NCBI GenBank assembly: GCA_035295845.1
Contig: DATGIF010000019.1
Span: 186,001-250,000, forward strand
Direction: 5' to 3'
DNA: 64,000 nucleotides
Origin: Palsa-892 sp035295845
GTDB taxonomy: Bacteria; Pseudomonadota; Alphaproteobacteria; Rhizobiales; Xanthobacteraceae
Shown here: positions 8,601 through 15,161 of the stretch, one piece after another
Layout: the number at the start of each line of letters is the position of its first letter
Position numbering within the stretch: position 1 is the first letter of the stretch
Made by a program: the position numbers and the translations under genes
The notes under the pieces: model-generated
What the model saw: only the letters and a program-made list of their open reading frames with translations
The model's database searches: none
What the model was told of the DNA's origin: nothing

Positions 8601-9096
8601 CGGTTGTGAGCGCCTCCGCCAGACGATCGAGGTTTTGTTCGAAACGCGCTTCGTCATCGAGGAAAGCAAAATTCAGCTTCGAAAGCGCCGGCGGGACCAT
8701 CTTGTCGTCCACGCGCCGGCAGACCACGGGCGCAAAGCGCTTGTTGAGGGAGGCGGCAAAACTAACTTCTTTCGCGCAAATATCGGAAGCGACCGCGTCG
8801 GGGCTGAGCACAAACACAATCGTGTCGGCCGACACGATCAGGTTTTCGATCCGCTTCCACCAATCCTCGAAAACGTAGATTTCGCTGCGGTCGATCAATG
8901 GATCGAAGCCGCGCGCTTTCAGGGCCGCCGCGAGGCGATCGGCGAAAGCGATGTCCTTGCGCGCGTAGGAGATAAAAATCTTGGGAGCGTCGCCGCTCGG
9001 TCTATCGGCCGGCATGAACGGGTCGCAATCGAAGGGCGGAAGGCAATTTAACGCTCGCAGGCTCGGCCGGAAAGGCGGGTTCGGACTCTTCGCCAT
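5635..9096 (-). CDS. TIR domain - transmembrane - WD40 repeat protein
   Basis: A very large protein (about 1150 aa). An N-terminal TIR domain opens with PKIFISYARKD and includes the SDICAKE segment that carries the putative NADase glutamate. After a linker comes one membrane span (about 25 residues, LSGSLAAGLVAALGLAGLAYWML), then a helical segment found in many TIR/WD40 and caspase/WD40 proteins (RNDALVAQSRFLARDSRQ), then about 17 WD40-like units recognisable by repeated FSPDG-x-R and x-LWD-x-x-TG motifs. The likely picture is a membrane-anchored effector with a beta-propeller sensor or scaffold. The start is uncertain: ATGs at 9267, 9096 and 9015 are in frame, none with a strong ribosome site; 9015 still keeps the TIR domain intact. 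Role in immunity or signalling is inference. Confidence 0.85.
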   Translation of the reverse strand: MAKSPNPPFRPSLRALNCLPPFDCDPFMPADRPSGDAPKIFISYARKDIAFADRLAAALKARGFDPLIDRSEIYVFEDWWKRIENLIVSADTIVFVLSPDAVASDICAKEVSFAASLNKRFAPVVCRRVDDKMVPPALSKLNFAFLDDEARFEQNLDRLAEALTTDIEWVRKHTEFGEQARRWAEAGRPGPRGLLLRSPMLEEAERWIASRPHDAPEPTDDTRNFIAESRKAATRRRNILSGSLAAGLVAALGLAGLAYWMLRVSENQRNDALVAQSRFLARDSRQATDGGNAVLGALLALEALPKNLRDPERPFLNEAAYALEHAYANRRERLILPGIGQFPSASYSPDGALILLSGNEHIRILDANTGQQKFRIDEKNQFDLVRLLPGSVRLATRTYGDPTATTLWNVETGDKVVSWPHHISDDDPLFSPDGKRALTESKDDGIRRLWDTLTGKEIATLGEAADDNDSIGRTLANCAFSPDGRRVVTSSKGGGLRLWNADTGAELVKLSLRDGYAPVFSPDDKRLLTYWRDFRGGEAESTIHVFDPGTGAETAVLKSKDYAFKQVMFSPEGANIISITRQDTDDRESVIQFWNVETGEQISVMRVPRSGTWGVSRIVVSADSSRIAGLADDGTLRLWDTATGAQLTALHVGNDEYPQFAFSPDGSRLLAAFLSGTRLIDAKTGRELPAPQGRISDFKTAFTADNRLFVTISKDGTAQVWDLKTVAPVFVLKGHEQEVLAAAFSSDGSRLVTTSVDGSARIWTIEPAAVIQAFRGHAGAIRTAVVSPDGKRLLSASDDKTARIWNLDSGDALLTLQGHDGTVLHAAFSRNGRRILTASADKTARVWDADTGREILAFRGHEDRVNSAEFSPDGKRIVTASSDKTARVWDAEDGHELFSIKHSEAVVSASFSPDGTQILTSELGGGQGGVAGRLWSADDGRPLKELKLFIDNPRFEPWWNALMKRMQHVSLAGGNMFGVTTSTAAFSPNGARIVTSPFRSLVQLWESDTGFISGEHLVDFVFYSALFSPDGARIVVAADDGTARTFTPMDHVEGGEAVASFGVRPGAMYAAAYTPDGMHVVTGSEDKVARLWSVPRCQMLIDAARNELPRKLSDNERLQYFLDERAPDREAQYYSIIRRTFAILLPKAGDVCR

Positions 9097-9259
9097 TATA
9101 GCCGTCAAAACAATGACTGGCGCGCCGCAAAAATGCCGCCAGCGGGTAAGGATACCGCGCCTAAGCATTGCGCTGCGAAACCGGCCGGGTGCCCTTCGCT
9201 TGCCAATGCCTCGAATTCGCTGGAACAATGGGAAAGCAATGGCCTCAACGGGAGATCTG

Positions 9260-9343
9260 ATGCGCATTCCGTCCGCGACGGTTTTCTTTCTCTATGTAGC
9301 CGGATTGCTGGCATGGTGGCCGCTCCTGCTTTTCAAAAACTAG
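9260..9343 (+). CDS. Possible 27-residue membrane peptide
   Basis: A short frame starting MRIPSATVFFLYVAGLLAWW encodes a single hydrophobic segment with a Lys-Asn end. GGGAGA sits 5-6 nt before the ATG, good for such a small frame. It overlaps only the doubtful extreme 5' part of the opposite-strand TIR-WD40 frame. No family recognised; it could be a real small membrane protein or chance. Confidence 0.35.
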   Translation: MRIPSATVFFLYVAGLLAWWPLLLFKN

Positions 9344-9381
9344 AACCTGCTGTCACGGCATTTTGAGATGGGGAGGAAAAA

Positions 9382-10479
9382 TTGAGACGCCAATTTCGTG
9401 AACAGGCCAATCTGAAAAAGCTCGCGCTGGGCGCGGGCCTTTTTGCCGCCGCCGCGCTCGGCCCGAGCTCCGCGTGGAGCGAGGATTTTCGCTATCCGGT
9501 CATGGAAAGCCTGCCGCCGAAGATCGAGGCAAAGGTGGCGAAAAAGCACATCGAAACGCTGAGTGCGCTGAAGGCGATTCCGCAAATTTCGGATGCCAAT
9601 CCGTATCTGGTGGTTCTCGAAAGCAAGAAATGGAACGACGGGCAAACCGTCACGGTCGCGTTCAAGGGCGGCACCAAGGAACTGCACGAGAAGATCGCGA
9701 ACGCCGCCGCGCAATGGAGCAACTACGCCAACATCAGGTTTGATTTCGGCCGCGATCCGGCCACCGGAGAATTTCGAAAATGGTCGGGCGAGGGCAGTGA
9801 TTATCCCGCCGACATTCGCATCGGCTTTGACCAGCAGGGATACTGGTCGATCGTCGGCACCGAAAGCGTCGACCCCGACATCCTGCCCGCGACCGATGCG
9901 TCCATGAACTTCGAAGGGTTCGACAAGGAGCTTCCGAAGAACTGGGAAGGCGTGGTGAAGCACGAGTTTGGCCATGCGCTAGGCCTCGAGCACGAGCACC
10001 AGCATCCCGCGCATCCCTGCGATTGGCGCTGGACCGATGACGAGGGCTACGAGGTCTCGAAGGACAAGTACGGCCAGATCCAGATGGACAAGAACGGCAA
10101 GCATCCGTCGATTTACCGCGTGCTCGGCGGCCCGCCGAACAACTGGCCGCCGGAGCAGGTGGATTTCAACCTCAGGCAATTGACGGATTCATCCGCCTAT
10201 GGCTTCGGGACGTTCGATAAATTCTCGATCATGAAATATTACTTTCCGGGCTGGATGTTCATGCAAGGCGAGCAAAGCGATTGCTATTCGCCCGGCGGCA
10301 ACAACGATTTTTCCGACGAGGACAAGGCGCGGATTGCCGCGTTTTATCCGAAGGACCCGGACGCGGCGAAGAAGCAAAAAGACGAGCAAGTGAGCCAAAT
10401 CACCAGGCTCGCGCCGCAGGTCGATTCCTCGCCCGCGCTCAGCTCAAGGCTTCGGAGCAAGCTGAAGCAGCTGCAGTGA
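9382..10479 (+). CDS. Secreted metzincin-type zinc metalloprotease
   Basis: A 365-residue exported protease. It starts at a TTG behind GGGAGGAAAAA; the N-terminus has a basic stretch and a hydrophobic signal (about residues 12-32, ending in a likely AWS-E cleavage site). The zinc motif is HEFGHALGLEH (His194, Glu195, His198, His204), the HExxHxxGxxH of metzincins such as astacins and matrixins, followed about 70 residues later by a Met-turn-like SIMKYY. Several Cys/His-rich stretches follow the zinc site. The last 35 residues are Lys/Gln-rich. It lies between the two TIR genes; a perfect hairpin follows its stop. Confidence 0.88.
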   Translation: MRRQFREQANLKKLALGAGLFAAAALGPSSAWSEDFRYPVMESLPPKIEAKVAKKHIETLSALKAIPQISDANPYLVVLESKKWNDGQTVTVAFKGGTKELHEKIANAAAQWSNYANIRFDFGRDPATGEFRKWSGEGSDYPADIRIGFDQQGYWSIVGTESVDPDILPATDASMNFEGFDKELPKNWEGVVKHEFGHALGLEHEHQHPAHPCDWRWTDDEGYEVSKDKYGQIQMDKNGKHPSIYRVLGGPPNNWPPEQVDFNLRQLTDSSAYGFGTFDKFSIMKYYFPGWMFMQGEQSDCYSPGGNNDFSDEDKARIAAFYPKDPDAAKKQKDEQVSQITRLAPQVDSSPALSSRLRSKLKQLQ

Positions 10480-10491
10480 TCGCACGGATTG

Positions 10492-10523
10492 CTCCCGGGA
10501 CGCAGTCGCTGGCGTCCCGGGAG
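10492..10523. terminator. Bidirectional terminator hairpin between convergent genes
   Basis: A perfect 12-bp GC-rich stem (CTCCCGGGACGC / GCGTCCCGGGAG) with an 8-nt loop lies in the 65-nt gap between the metalloprotease and the DUF1330 gene, which converge. Only a short T-run follows on the plus side. Confidence 0.7.
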
Positions 10524-10544
10524 ATTTCGAGAAGAAATCGCCGG

Positions 10545-10928
10545 TTACTGTCCTTCGACCGCGAAGATGCGGAAGGTCGCGTATTTGTCGCCGATTGCTT
10601 TTGCTTCCTTGTAGGCCGCGGAATTATAGGCGGAAACCGCCGCGTCCAGATTTTCGAAGGTATTGATGACGACGCGGCTCTTCGGCGCGTCGCCATAGAA
10701 CGAAACCGTCTTGCCGCCGCGCGCCAGCACCTTGTAGCCGGCGCCCGCGGAAAGCGCCTTTTGCGCCAGCGGCGCAAATTCCTTCAGAAAGCCCTCCTCG
10801 TTGGTGACGTTGATCTCCGCGACGATAAAGGCGGGCGGCTTGGCTTGGGCATGGAGGCCCTGGACGGCCGCGGCGCCGATTGCTGCACCCGCGAGCATGG
10901 CGAGCGCTATCGTATATTGTGTTTTCAC
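10545..10928 (-). CDS. Exported DUF1330 protein
   Basis: A 127-residue protein with an N-terminal signal peptide (starts MKTQYTIALAMLAGAAIG when read from GTG) and a DUF1330 domain: PAFIVAEINVTNEEGFLKE, then PKSRVVINTFENLDAAVSAY, typical of this dimeric alpha/beta-barrel (ferredoxin-like) family. The GTG at 10928 is chosen because GGGAGAG lies just before it; the ATG 16 codons upstream has none and would spoil the signal. Most DUF1330 proteins are cytosolic, so the signal peptide is a mild oddity. Substrate unknown. Confidence 0.86.
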   Translation of the reverse strand: MKTQYTIALAMLAGAAIGAAAVQGLHAQAKPPAFIVAEINVTNEEGFLKEFAPLAQKALSAGAGYKVLARGGKTVSFYGDAPKSRVVINTFENLDAAVSAYNSAAYKEAKAIGDKYATFRIFAVEGQ

Positions 10929-11105
10929 AAAACTCTCCCTTTGCGGCCGATAATCCGGCCGGAATGAGAACACCATGGGGGTTATCCCAATTCAACGCCG
11001 GGGCGGCGATCGTTTTTGCCTGCGGCGAAGAACATCATTTCAACATGAATGTTTTTTGTTACCTTAGGCGGTTCACAGCGAATTCCCCGTCGGCGGTGCT
11101 GATAC

Positions 11106-12491
11106 ATGTCCTCCTTGGCGGATCTTCCTGAACTGGTCGGTTTCTTCAGCTATTCCCGCGACGACGACCACGACGCCCAGGGGGCGCTCTCGGCGCTCCG
11201 CAACCGCATCAATCGCGAATTGCGCGGCCAGCTCGGCCGAGGCCGGTCGGAGCTGAGGCTGTGGCAGGACCAGGCCGCGATCCCCTTCGGGGCCGACTGG
11301 GAAGACGCGATCAAGGCGGCGGTGGCGCAGTCGGTTTTTTTCATTCCGATCGTGACGCCGAGCAGCTTGCGCAGCAAAAACTGCAAATTCGAGTTTGATC
11401 TTTTCCTTTCGCGCGAGGCCGAACTTGAACGCCGCGACCTGATTTTTCCCATTCTCTACATCCGCGTGCCGGCGCTCGAGGACGAACGCCAATGGCGGCA
11501 GGACCCGGTGCTGAAAGTCATCGGCACCCGCCAGTATCTCAACTGGCAGCCGATGCGCTTTGTCGATATCGGCTCGGCGGAAGCGGCGAAGCAGATCGAG
11601 AATTTCTGCGCCAACATCTATCGGGCGTTGCAGTTGCAATGGATGACGCCGGAGGAGCGCCGCGAAAGGGCCGCGGAAGACGAGCGGCGCCGCGCGGAAG
11701 CTTCGCGCAAGGCGGCGGCAGAGGAGGAAGAGCGGCGCAAGGCGGAGGCGGCGGAAGCCGCGGCCAAGGAGCGCCGCAGGGCGGAGGCCGCCGAAGCGGC
11801 CCGGCGCGCGGCGATGAAGCCGGTGGGCGTGATGTCGCCGCCGCTTTCGTCTTCGCAGCCCGAGAAGCCGTCGGGCGGCCTCGCCGCCTGGCTCGATGTC
11901 AGGACGTGGCCTTACCTCTTGATTTTATTGGCGGCCGCGGCCCTTGGCGCCGCCGCCGGACTGGTCATGAATCAGTTCAATCTCTACGGCGTCACCATCG
12001 GGCGCCTCGACTTCGTGGATTTTCGCTGGATCGCCTATGTGGCGGGCATTTTCATGCTCGCGACAAGGATGACGATCGATCGCGGCGTGCTGAAATTTGC
12101 GCTTCTCTTCGGCGTTTTTTACCTGGCGCTGTTCGCGCTCGAATACGCCGACGACGCGGCGCTCTTGTGGATCAGAGGCGCGGAAGAGGAATCGAACAAG
12201 CCGGGTTTCATCGCGCTCGTGGATGCACTCGAGTTCGGGGCTTTATTGCCGGTCGCGTGGTTTATGGTGGCGTATAATTTTCTCTCCGCGGAAGCCGCGA
12301 AAGATCGAACAATGCTGGCGGCCGCGGTCGCGGCCGGCATCGCAGTCGGAGCTTTTAACGGCTTGCTCAACCTCGGCACGCTTCCCAACCACCTCTACAC
12401 CATTGCATTCAACGGCTTCTGGTTCGGGATCACGGCGGTTTTGCTCACCTACGGAATCCGCAGGTATCAATCCCTCCGATCCTCAGCTTAG
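11106..12491 (+). CDS. TIR domain - coiled coil - multi-span membrane protein
   Basis: A 461-residue protein in three parts. Residues about 8-160 form a TIR-like domain (LVGFFSYSRDD at the start; SKNCKFEFDLF has the Cys-x-x-Glu pattern seen at the active glutamate of TIR NADases). Residues about 180-245 are an Ala/Glu/Arg-rich helix (EERRERAAEDERRRAEA and similar), surely a long coiled coil. Residues about 265-455 hold six or so membrane spans. This places a TIR effector on a membrane platform that may oligomerise through the coiled coil. Neighbours give no operon partner. No strong ribosome site before the ATG; immunity or host-interaction roles are speculation. Confidence 0.82.
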   Translation: MSSLADLPELVGFFSYSRDDDHDAQGALSALRNRINRELRGQLGRGRSELRLWQDQAAIPFGADWEDAIKAAVAQSVFFIPIVTPSSLRSKNCKFEFDLFLSREAELERRDLIFPILYIRVPALEDERQWRQDPVLKVIGTRQYLNWQPMRFVDIGSAEAAKQIENFCANIYRALQLQWMTPEERRERAAEDERRRAEASRKAAAEEEERRKAEAAEAAAKERRRAEAAEAARRAAMKPVGVMSPPLSSSQPEKPSGGLAAWLDVRTWPYLLILLAAAALGAAAGLVMNQFNLYGVTIGRLDFVDFRWIAYVAGIFMLATRMTIDRGVLKFALLFGVFYLALFALEYADDAALLWIRGAEEESNKPGFIALVDALEFGALLPVAWFMVAYNFLSAEAAKDRTMLAAAVAAGIAVGAFNGLLNLGTLPNHLYTIAFNGFWFGITAVLLTYGIRRYQSLRSSA

Positions 12492-12565
12492 AAGGCTGCT
12501 TCCCGGCGTTGACGAGGTGATCGAATAAATCCCATTCCATGAATCAAGAATTTGGAGGGTGAATT

Positions 12566-12976
12566 ATGGAAAGAACCGCGAAGTGCCTTTGCGGTCAGTT
12601 TAGCGCCATCGTCACGAGCGAGCCGATCATGGTCAACGTCTGTCATTGCCGCGACTGCCAACGACGATCAGGCGTGCCGTGGACCAGCAATGCCTATTTT
12701 CCAAAAGAATACGTTCGTTTGGACGGACCGAATAAAATCTACACCCGCACCAGCGACGCCGGGACTCGGATCAATCATCACTTCTGTCCGAACTGCGGGG
12801 TCACTGTTTGCTGGACCCGCGAGACAGGATCGATGCGCTTCGGCATTCCTGTGGGTGCATTTAACGATCCCTCATTTCCCGCGCCGTCCGTATCAGTCTG
12901 GGAGGAAAGGCGTTACGCATGGTCGCCTCAAATCAGCGATGTCAAGCATTGGAATACTCAACCCCCACCGGCTTGA
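12566..12976 (+). CDS. GFA / CENP-V fold zinc protein (glutathione-dependent formaldehyde-activating family)
   Basis: A 136-residue protein with the family's metal-binding cysteines in order: CLCG near the N-terminus (residues about 8-11), VCHCRDCQRRSG (about 26-37) and HFCPNCG (about 72-78). GGAGGGTG precedes the ATG. Members bind zinc and some speed the reaction of formaldehyde with glutathione, though many have unknown thiol-related roles. It stands alone; the 197 nt downstream of it hold no convincing gene. Confidence 0.9.
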   Translation: MERTAKCLCGQFSAIVTSEPIMVNVCHCRDCQRRSGVPWTSNAYFPKEYVRLDGPNKIYTRTSDAGTRINHHFCPNCGVTVCWTRETGSMRFGIPVGAFNDPSFPAPSVSVWEERRYAWSPQISDVKHWNTQPPPA

Positions 12977-13173
12977 TGCGTCGCCGCCGCGAACGGTGCA
13001 GCTTCACGTGCAGGAGCATTAGCTATCGCGCGCGAGTGGATACGCAGGGAATTGCGCAGGTATGGAGTATCGAAAGCGAAATGGAATGAAAGCGAACAAG
13101 TCAAATTAGCGGTTGAGCCATATCGAATATCAGAGCGGCTGCTTTTTGACCCAAAGCGTATATTCAGTAGCGG

Positions 13174-13626
13174 CTATTCTCGCGCAGGCATTGACCGGCC
13201 GCGCCGCCACGTCCCCAGCCACCAGTACAGTCCTGCAGTTATCAATCCGGCTACCGGAAATATCGCCGTCAATGGATCGGCGGCCCAGCGCACGAAGAAC
13301 TCCAAGAAGCCCTCAATCGGCGGGCCAGAATCGGGGCCGCTGCCCTTCCATGCCAACAACGTCAGCGGCACGAACACCGCCGCACCCAGCACCAGTCCCA
13401 GCAGGCAGACCTTGAAACCCGTCATGGGCCGCCGCAAAGAGAGTAGAAACAGGCAGGGCAGGAAAAGGAAGATCGTGGTGCCGTAGGACACGATACAGCC
13501 GAAGGCCAGCAGTAATAGAAATAACAGCACTGGCCGGTCCCCTTGGAAGGAACTCAGCCACGCCACGCTAAGCATCACCGGCACCACTAACGGCGCTAGG
13601 ATCAGGCCGGCCCAACTGAATCGCAT
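13174..13626 (-). CDS. Small multi-span membrane protein, unknown
   Basis: A 150-residue very hydrophobic protein with about four membrane spans (roughly residues 3-25, 32-60, 68-92 and 125-142 from the chosen start). I do not recognise a family. The ATG at 13626 is preceded by GGGAGAG; a start 19 codons upstream adds a polar stretch and is less likely. Phe- and Leu-rich with an Arg-rich end. Located between the GFA protein and a frameshifted GNAT gene, with no functional hint. Confidence 0.6.
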   Translation of the reverse strand: MRFSWAGLILAPLVVPVMLSVAWLSSFQGDRPVLLFLLLLAFGCIVSYGTTIFLFLPCLFLLSLRRPMTGFKVCLLGLVLGAAVFVPLTLLAWKGSGPDSGPPIEGFLEFFVRWAADPLTAIFPVAGLITAGLYWWLGTWRRGRSMPARE

Positions 13627-13743
13627 TGCCAGTCGCTCTCCCGGCTGGTCTGTGTGAGCAATGATAGGGCTGTGACCAGCCAAATCACCAGCACCTGATC
13701 CAACATAAAAGCGCCGGCCCGCGATAGCCGATCTATTCCTGGC

Positions 13744-14227
13744 TCATCGCTCGCGCGTCATCAGCAGGGAGGGGCCTTCGATTGCCACCACCACCCGCAG
13801 CTTGCGAAAGCCCGCCTTTTCATAGGCGCGGATAGCGCGGAGATTTTTCGGATCGGGATCGGTAATCACGCGCGGCGCGCCCACGGCGAGAAGATCGTCG
13901 ACGAATTCACGAATGAAGCCCGCGCCATGGCCGCGGCCGATCATGTCCGGCTCGCCGATGAACTGGTCGATCGCGCGCGTGCCCGCGGGCTGCGCGCCGA
14001 AGGCCGGATCCGGCCAGGCCGTCAAATCGTAGGATTTCAAATAGGCGAAGGGGCGGTTCTCGATTGAAACGATGAACTGCGCCATGCCTTCGCCCGCGAG
14101 ATCGCCGCGCAGGAGCGAAAATTGCTCGTCCGGATTTCCCCACCATTCGGCGACGCGGCCGCGTGAGCCATCGCTTGACTACGGCGAGGTCGGCGGCGAG
14201 CGGGCGGAAGCGATAAAGGCCGGGCAT
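13744..14227 (-). pseudogene. Frameshifted GNAT acetyltransferase (aminoglycoside 6'-N-acetyltransferase-like)
   Basis: The N-terminal part (MPGLYRFRPLAADLAVVKRW, from 14227) and the C-terminal part (VAEWWGNPDEQFSLLRGDL onward, ending at 13744) lie in different frames. They join around 14150-14157, where one extra base in ...CGGCCGCGTCGCC... puts the reading out of frame. Spliced, they give the usual about 160-aa GNAT protein of the AacA4/RimJ-like type, including RGHGAGFIREF (acetyl-CoA loop) and DPDPKNLRAIRAYEKAGF. It is either a broken gene or a sequencing or assembly error. An ATG at 14085 could still give a truncated 113-aa product lacking the N-terminal strands. Confidence 0.72.
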
Positions 14228-14307
14228 GGCGGGTTGCTCTTTTCTTGCGCACGATAGAACCGGCGCGCGGCCGGCGAAACTTCGCTTGGCGGAGGGGTCA
14301 TAGATAT

Positions 14308-14321
14308 ACTAATATATTAGT
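14308..14321. promoter_or_regulatory. 14-bp perfect palindrome, likely GntR operator
   Basis: ACTAATATATTAGT is a perfect palindrome 23 nt before the GntR/FCD regulator start codon, in an AT-rich pocket (14300-14322) within very GC-rich DNA. GntR/FCD regulators bind short palindromes and often repress their own operon; this is the obvious candidate site. Confidence 0.65.
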
Positions 14322-14344
14322 TGGCGGACCAAGGATCGGGCGGC

Positions 14345-15157
14345 ATGGGCCGGCAGCGGAAAGAGCAGGCGTTGCGCGGAGCGGGCGCGCGGCTCCGCGC
14401 GAAGAGCGCGGCGGAGGCGATTTACGACGATCTCCGCGCCGAGATTGTTTCGCTCGAGCGGCCGCCGGGCGAGCCGTTGATCGAAAGCGAAATCACCGTT
14501 GCCTATGGCGTCAGCCGCACGCCCGTGCGCGAAGCGATCCTGAGGCTCGCAGGCGAAGGCCTTGTCGAGATCTTTCCGCAATCCGGCACGTTCGTCGCGC
14601 GCATCCCGATCGCGTCGCTGCCCGAGGCGCTCACCATTCGCAAGGCGCTCGAGGAAATGACCGCGCGGCTCGCGGCCGAGCGCGCGAGCCGCGGCGACAT
14701 CGGCGCGCTCCGCGCCATCATCAGAAAACAGCGCGAGCTGAGCGCCGCCGGCAACCGCGACGCTTTTCATCGCGCCGATGAAGCGTTTCACGCGGCGATC
14801 GCCGACGCCGCCGGCCACCCCGGCATCTGGAAGCTCGTGCAGCAGATCAAGGTGCAGGTCGACCGCTACCGCCGCGTGACGCTGCCGCAAAAGGGCCGGA
14901 TGATCCGCGTGGTGCGCGAGCATACGGCGATCGCGGCGGCGATCGAAGCCCGTGTGCCGGCGCGCGCCGCGCTCAAGATGAGCGCGCATCTCGACGCGCT
15001 GATGGCCGATATCCCCGACATCCGCCGTTCGAGACCGGATTTCTTCTTCGATGGCGCGCGCGAAGCGGGCGGGGCAGGCGGCCGGTCAAAAAACAAAAGA
15101 AGGCTTCCGGGAGGAGCAGAGAAGGTGGAATCCCAGCGCGCGAATTTCGTTCGCTAG
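14345..15157 (+). CDS. GntR-family transcriptional regulator with FCD domain
   Basis: A protein of about 270 residues. The N-terminal winged helix (KSAAEAIYDDLRAEIVSLE, then SRTPVREAILRLAGEGLVE) is the GntR DNA-binding domain. It is followed by an all-helical FCD ligand-binding domain containing the metal/ligand residues typical of the group (DEAFHAAIADAAGH, then HTAIAAAIEA and MSAHLDALM). Such regulators respond to organic or sugar acids and control TRAP transporters. It starts at ATG 14345 with AAGGA upstream; a TTG at 14321 overlaps the palindrome. It lies 4 nt before the TRAP permease gene, so it controls and belongs to that operon. Its last about 30 residues are basic and extend past the FCD domain. 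Confidence 0.9.
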   Translation: MGRQRKEQALRGAGARLRAKSAAEAIYDDLRAEIVSLERPPGEPLIESEITVAYGVSRTPVREAILRLAGEGLVEIFPQSGTFVARIPIASLPEALTIRKALEEMTARLAAERASRGDIGALRAIIRKQRELSAAGNRDAFHRADEAFHAAIADAAGHPGIWKLVQQIKVQVDRYRRVTLPQKGRMIRVVREHTAIAAAIEARVPARAALKMSAHLDALMADIPDIRRSRPDFFFDGAREAGGAGGRSKNKRRLPGGAEKVESQRANFVR

Positions 15158-15161
15158 CGCC

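Noticed and set aside
12977..13173. Possible gene in the gap after the GFA protein
   Set aside because: Frames here have mixed composition, run antisense into the next gene and lack a ribosome site.
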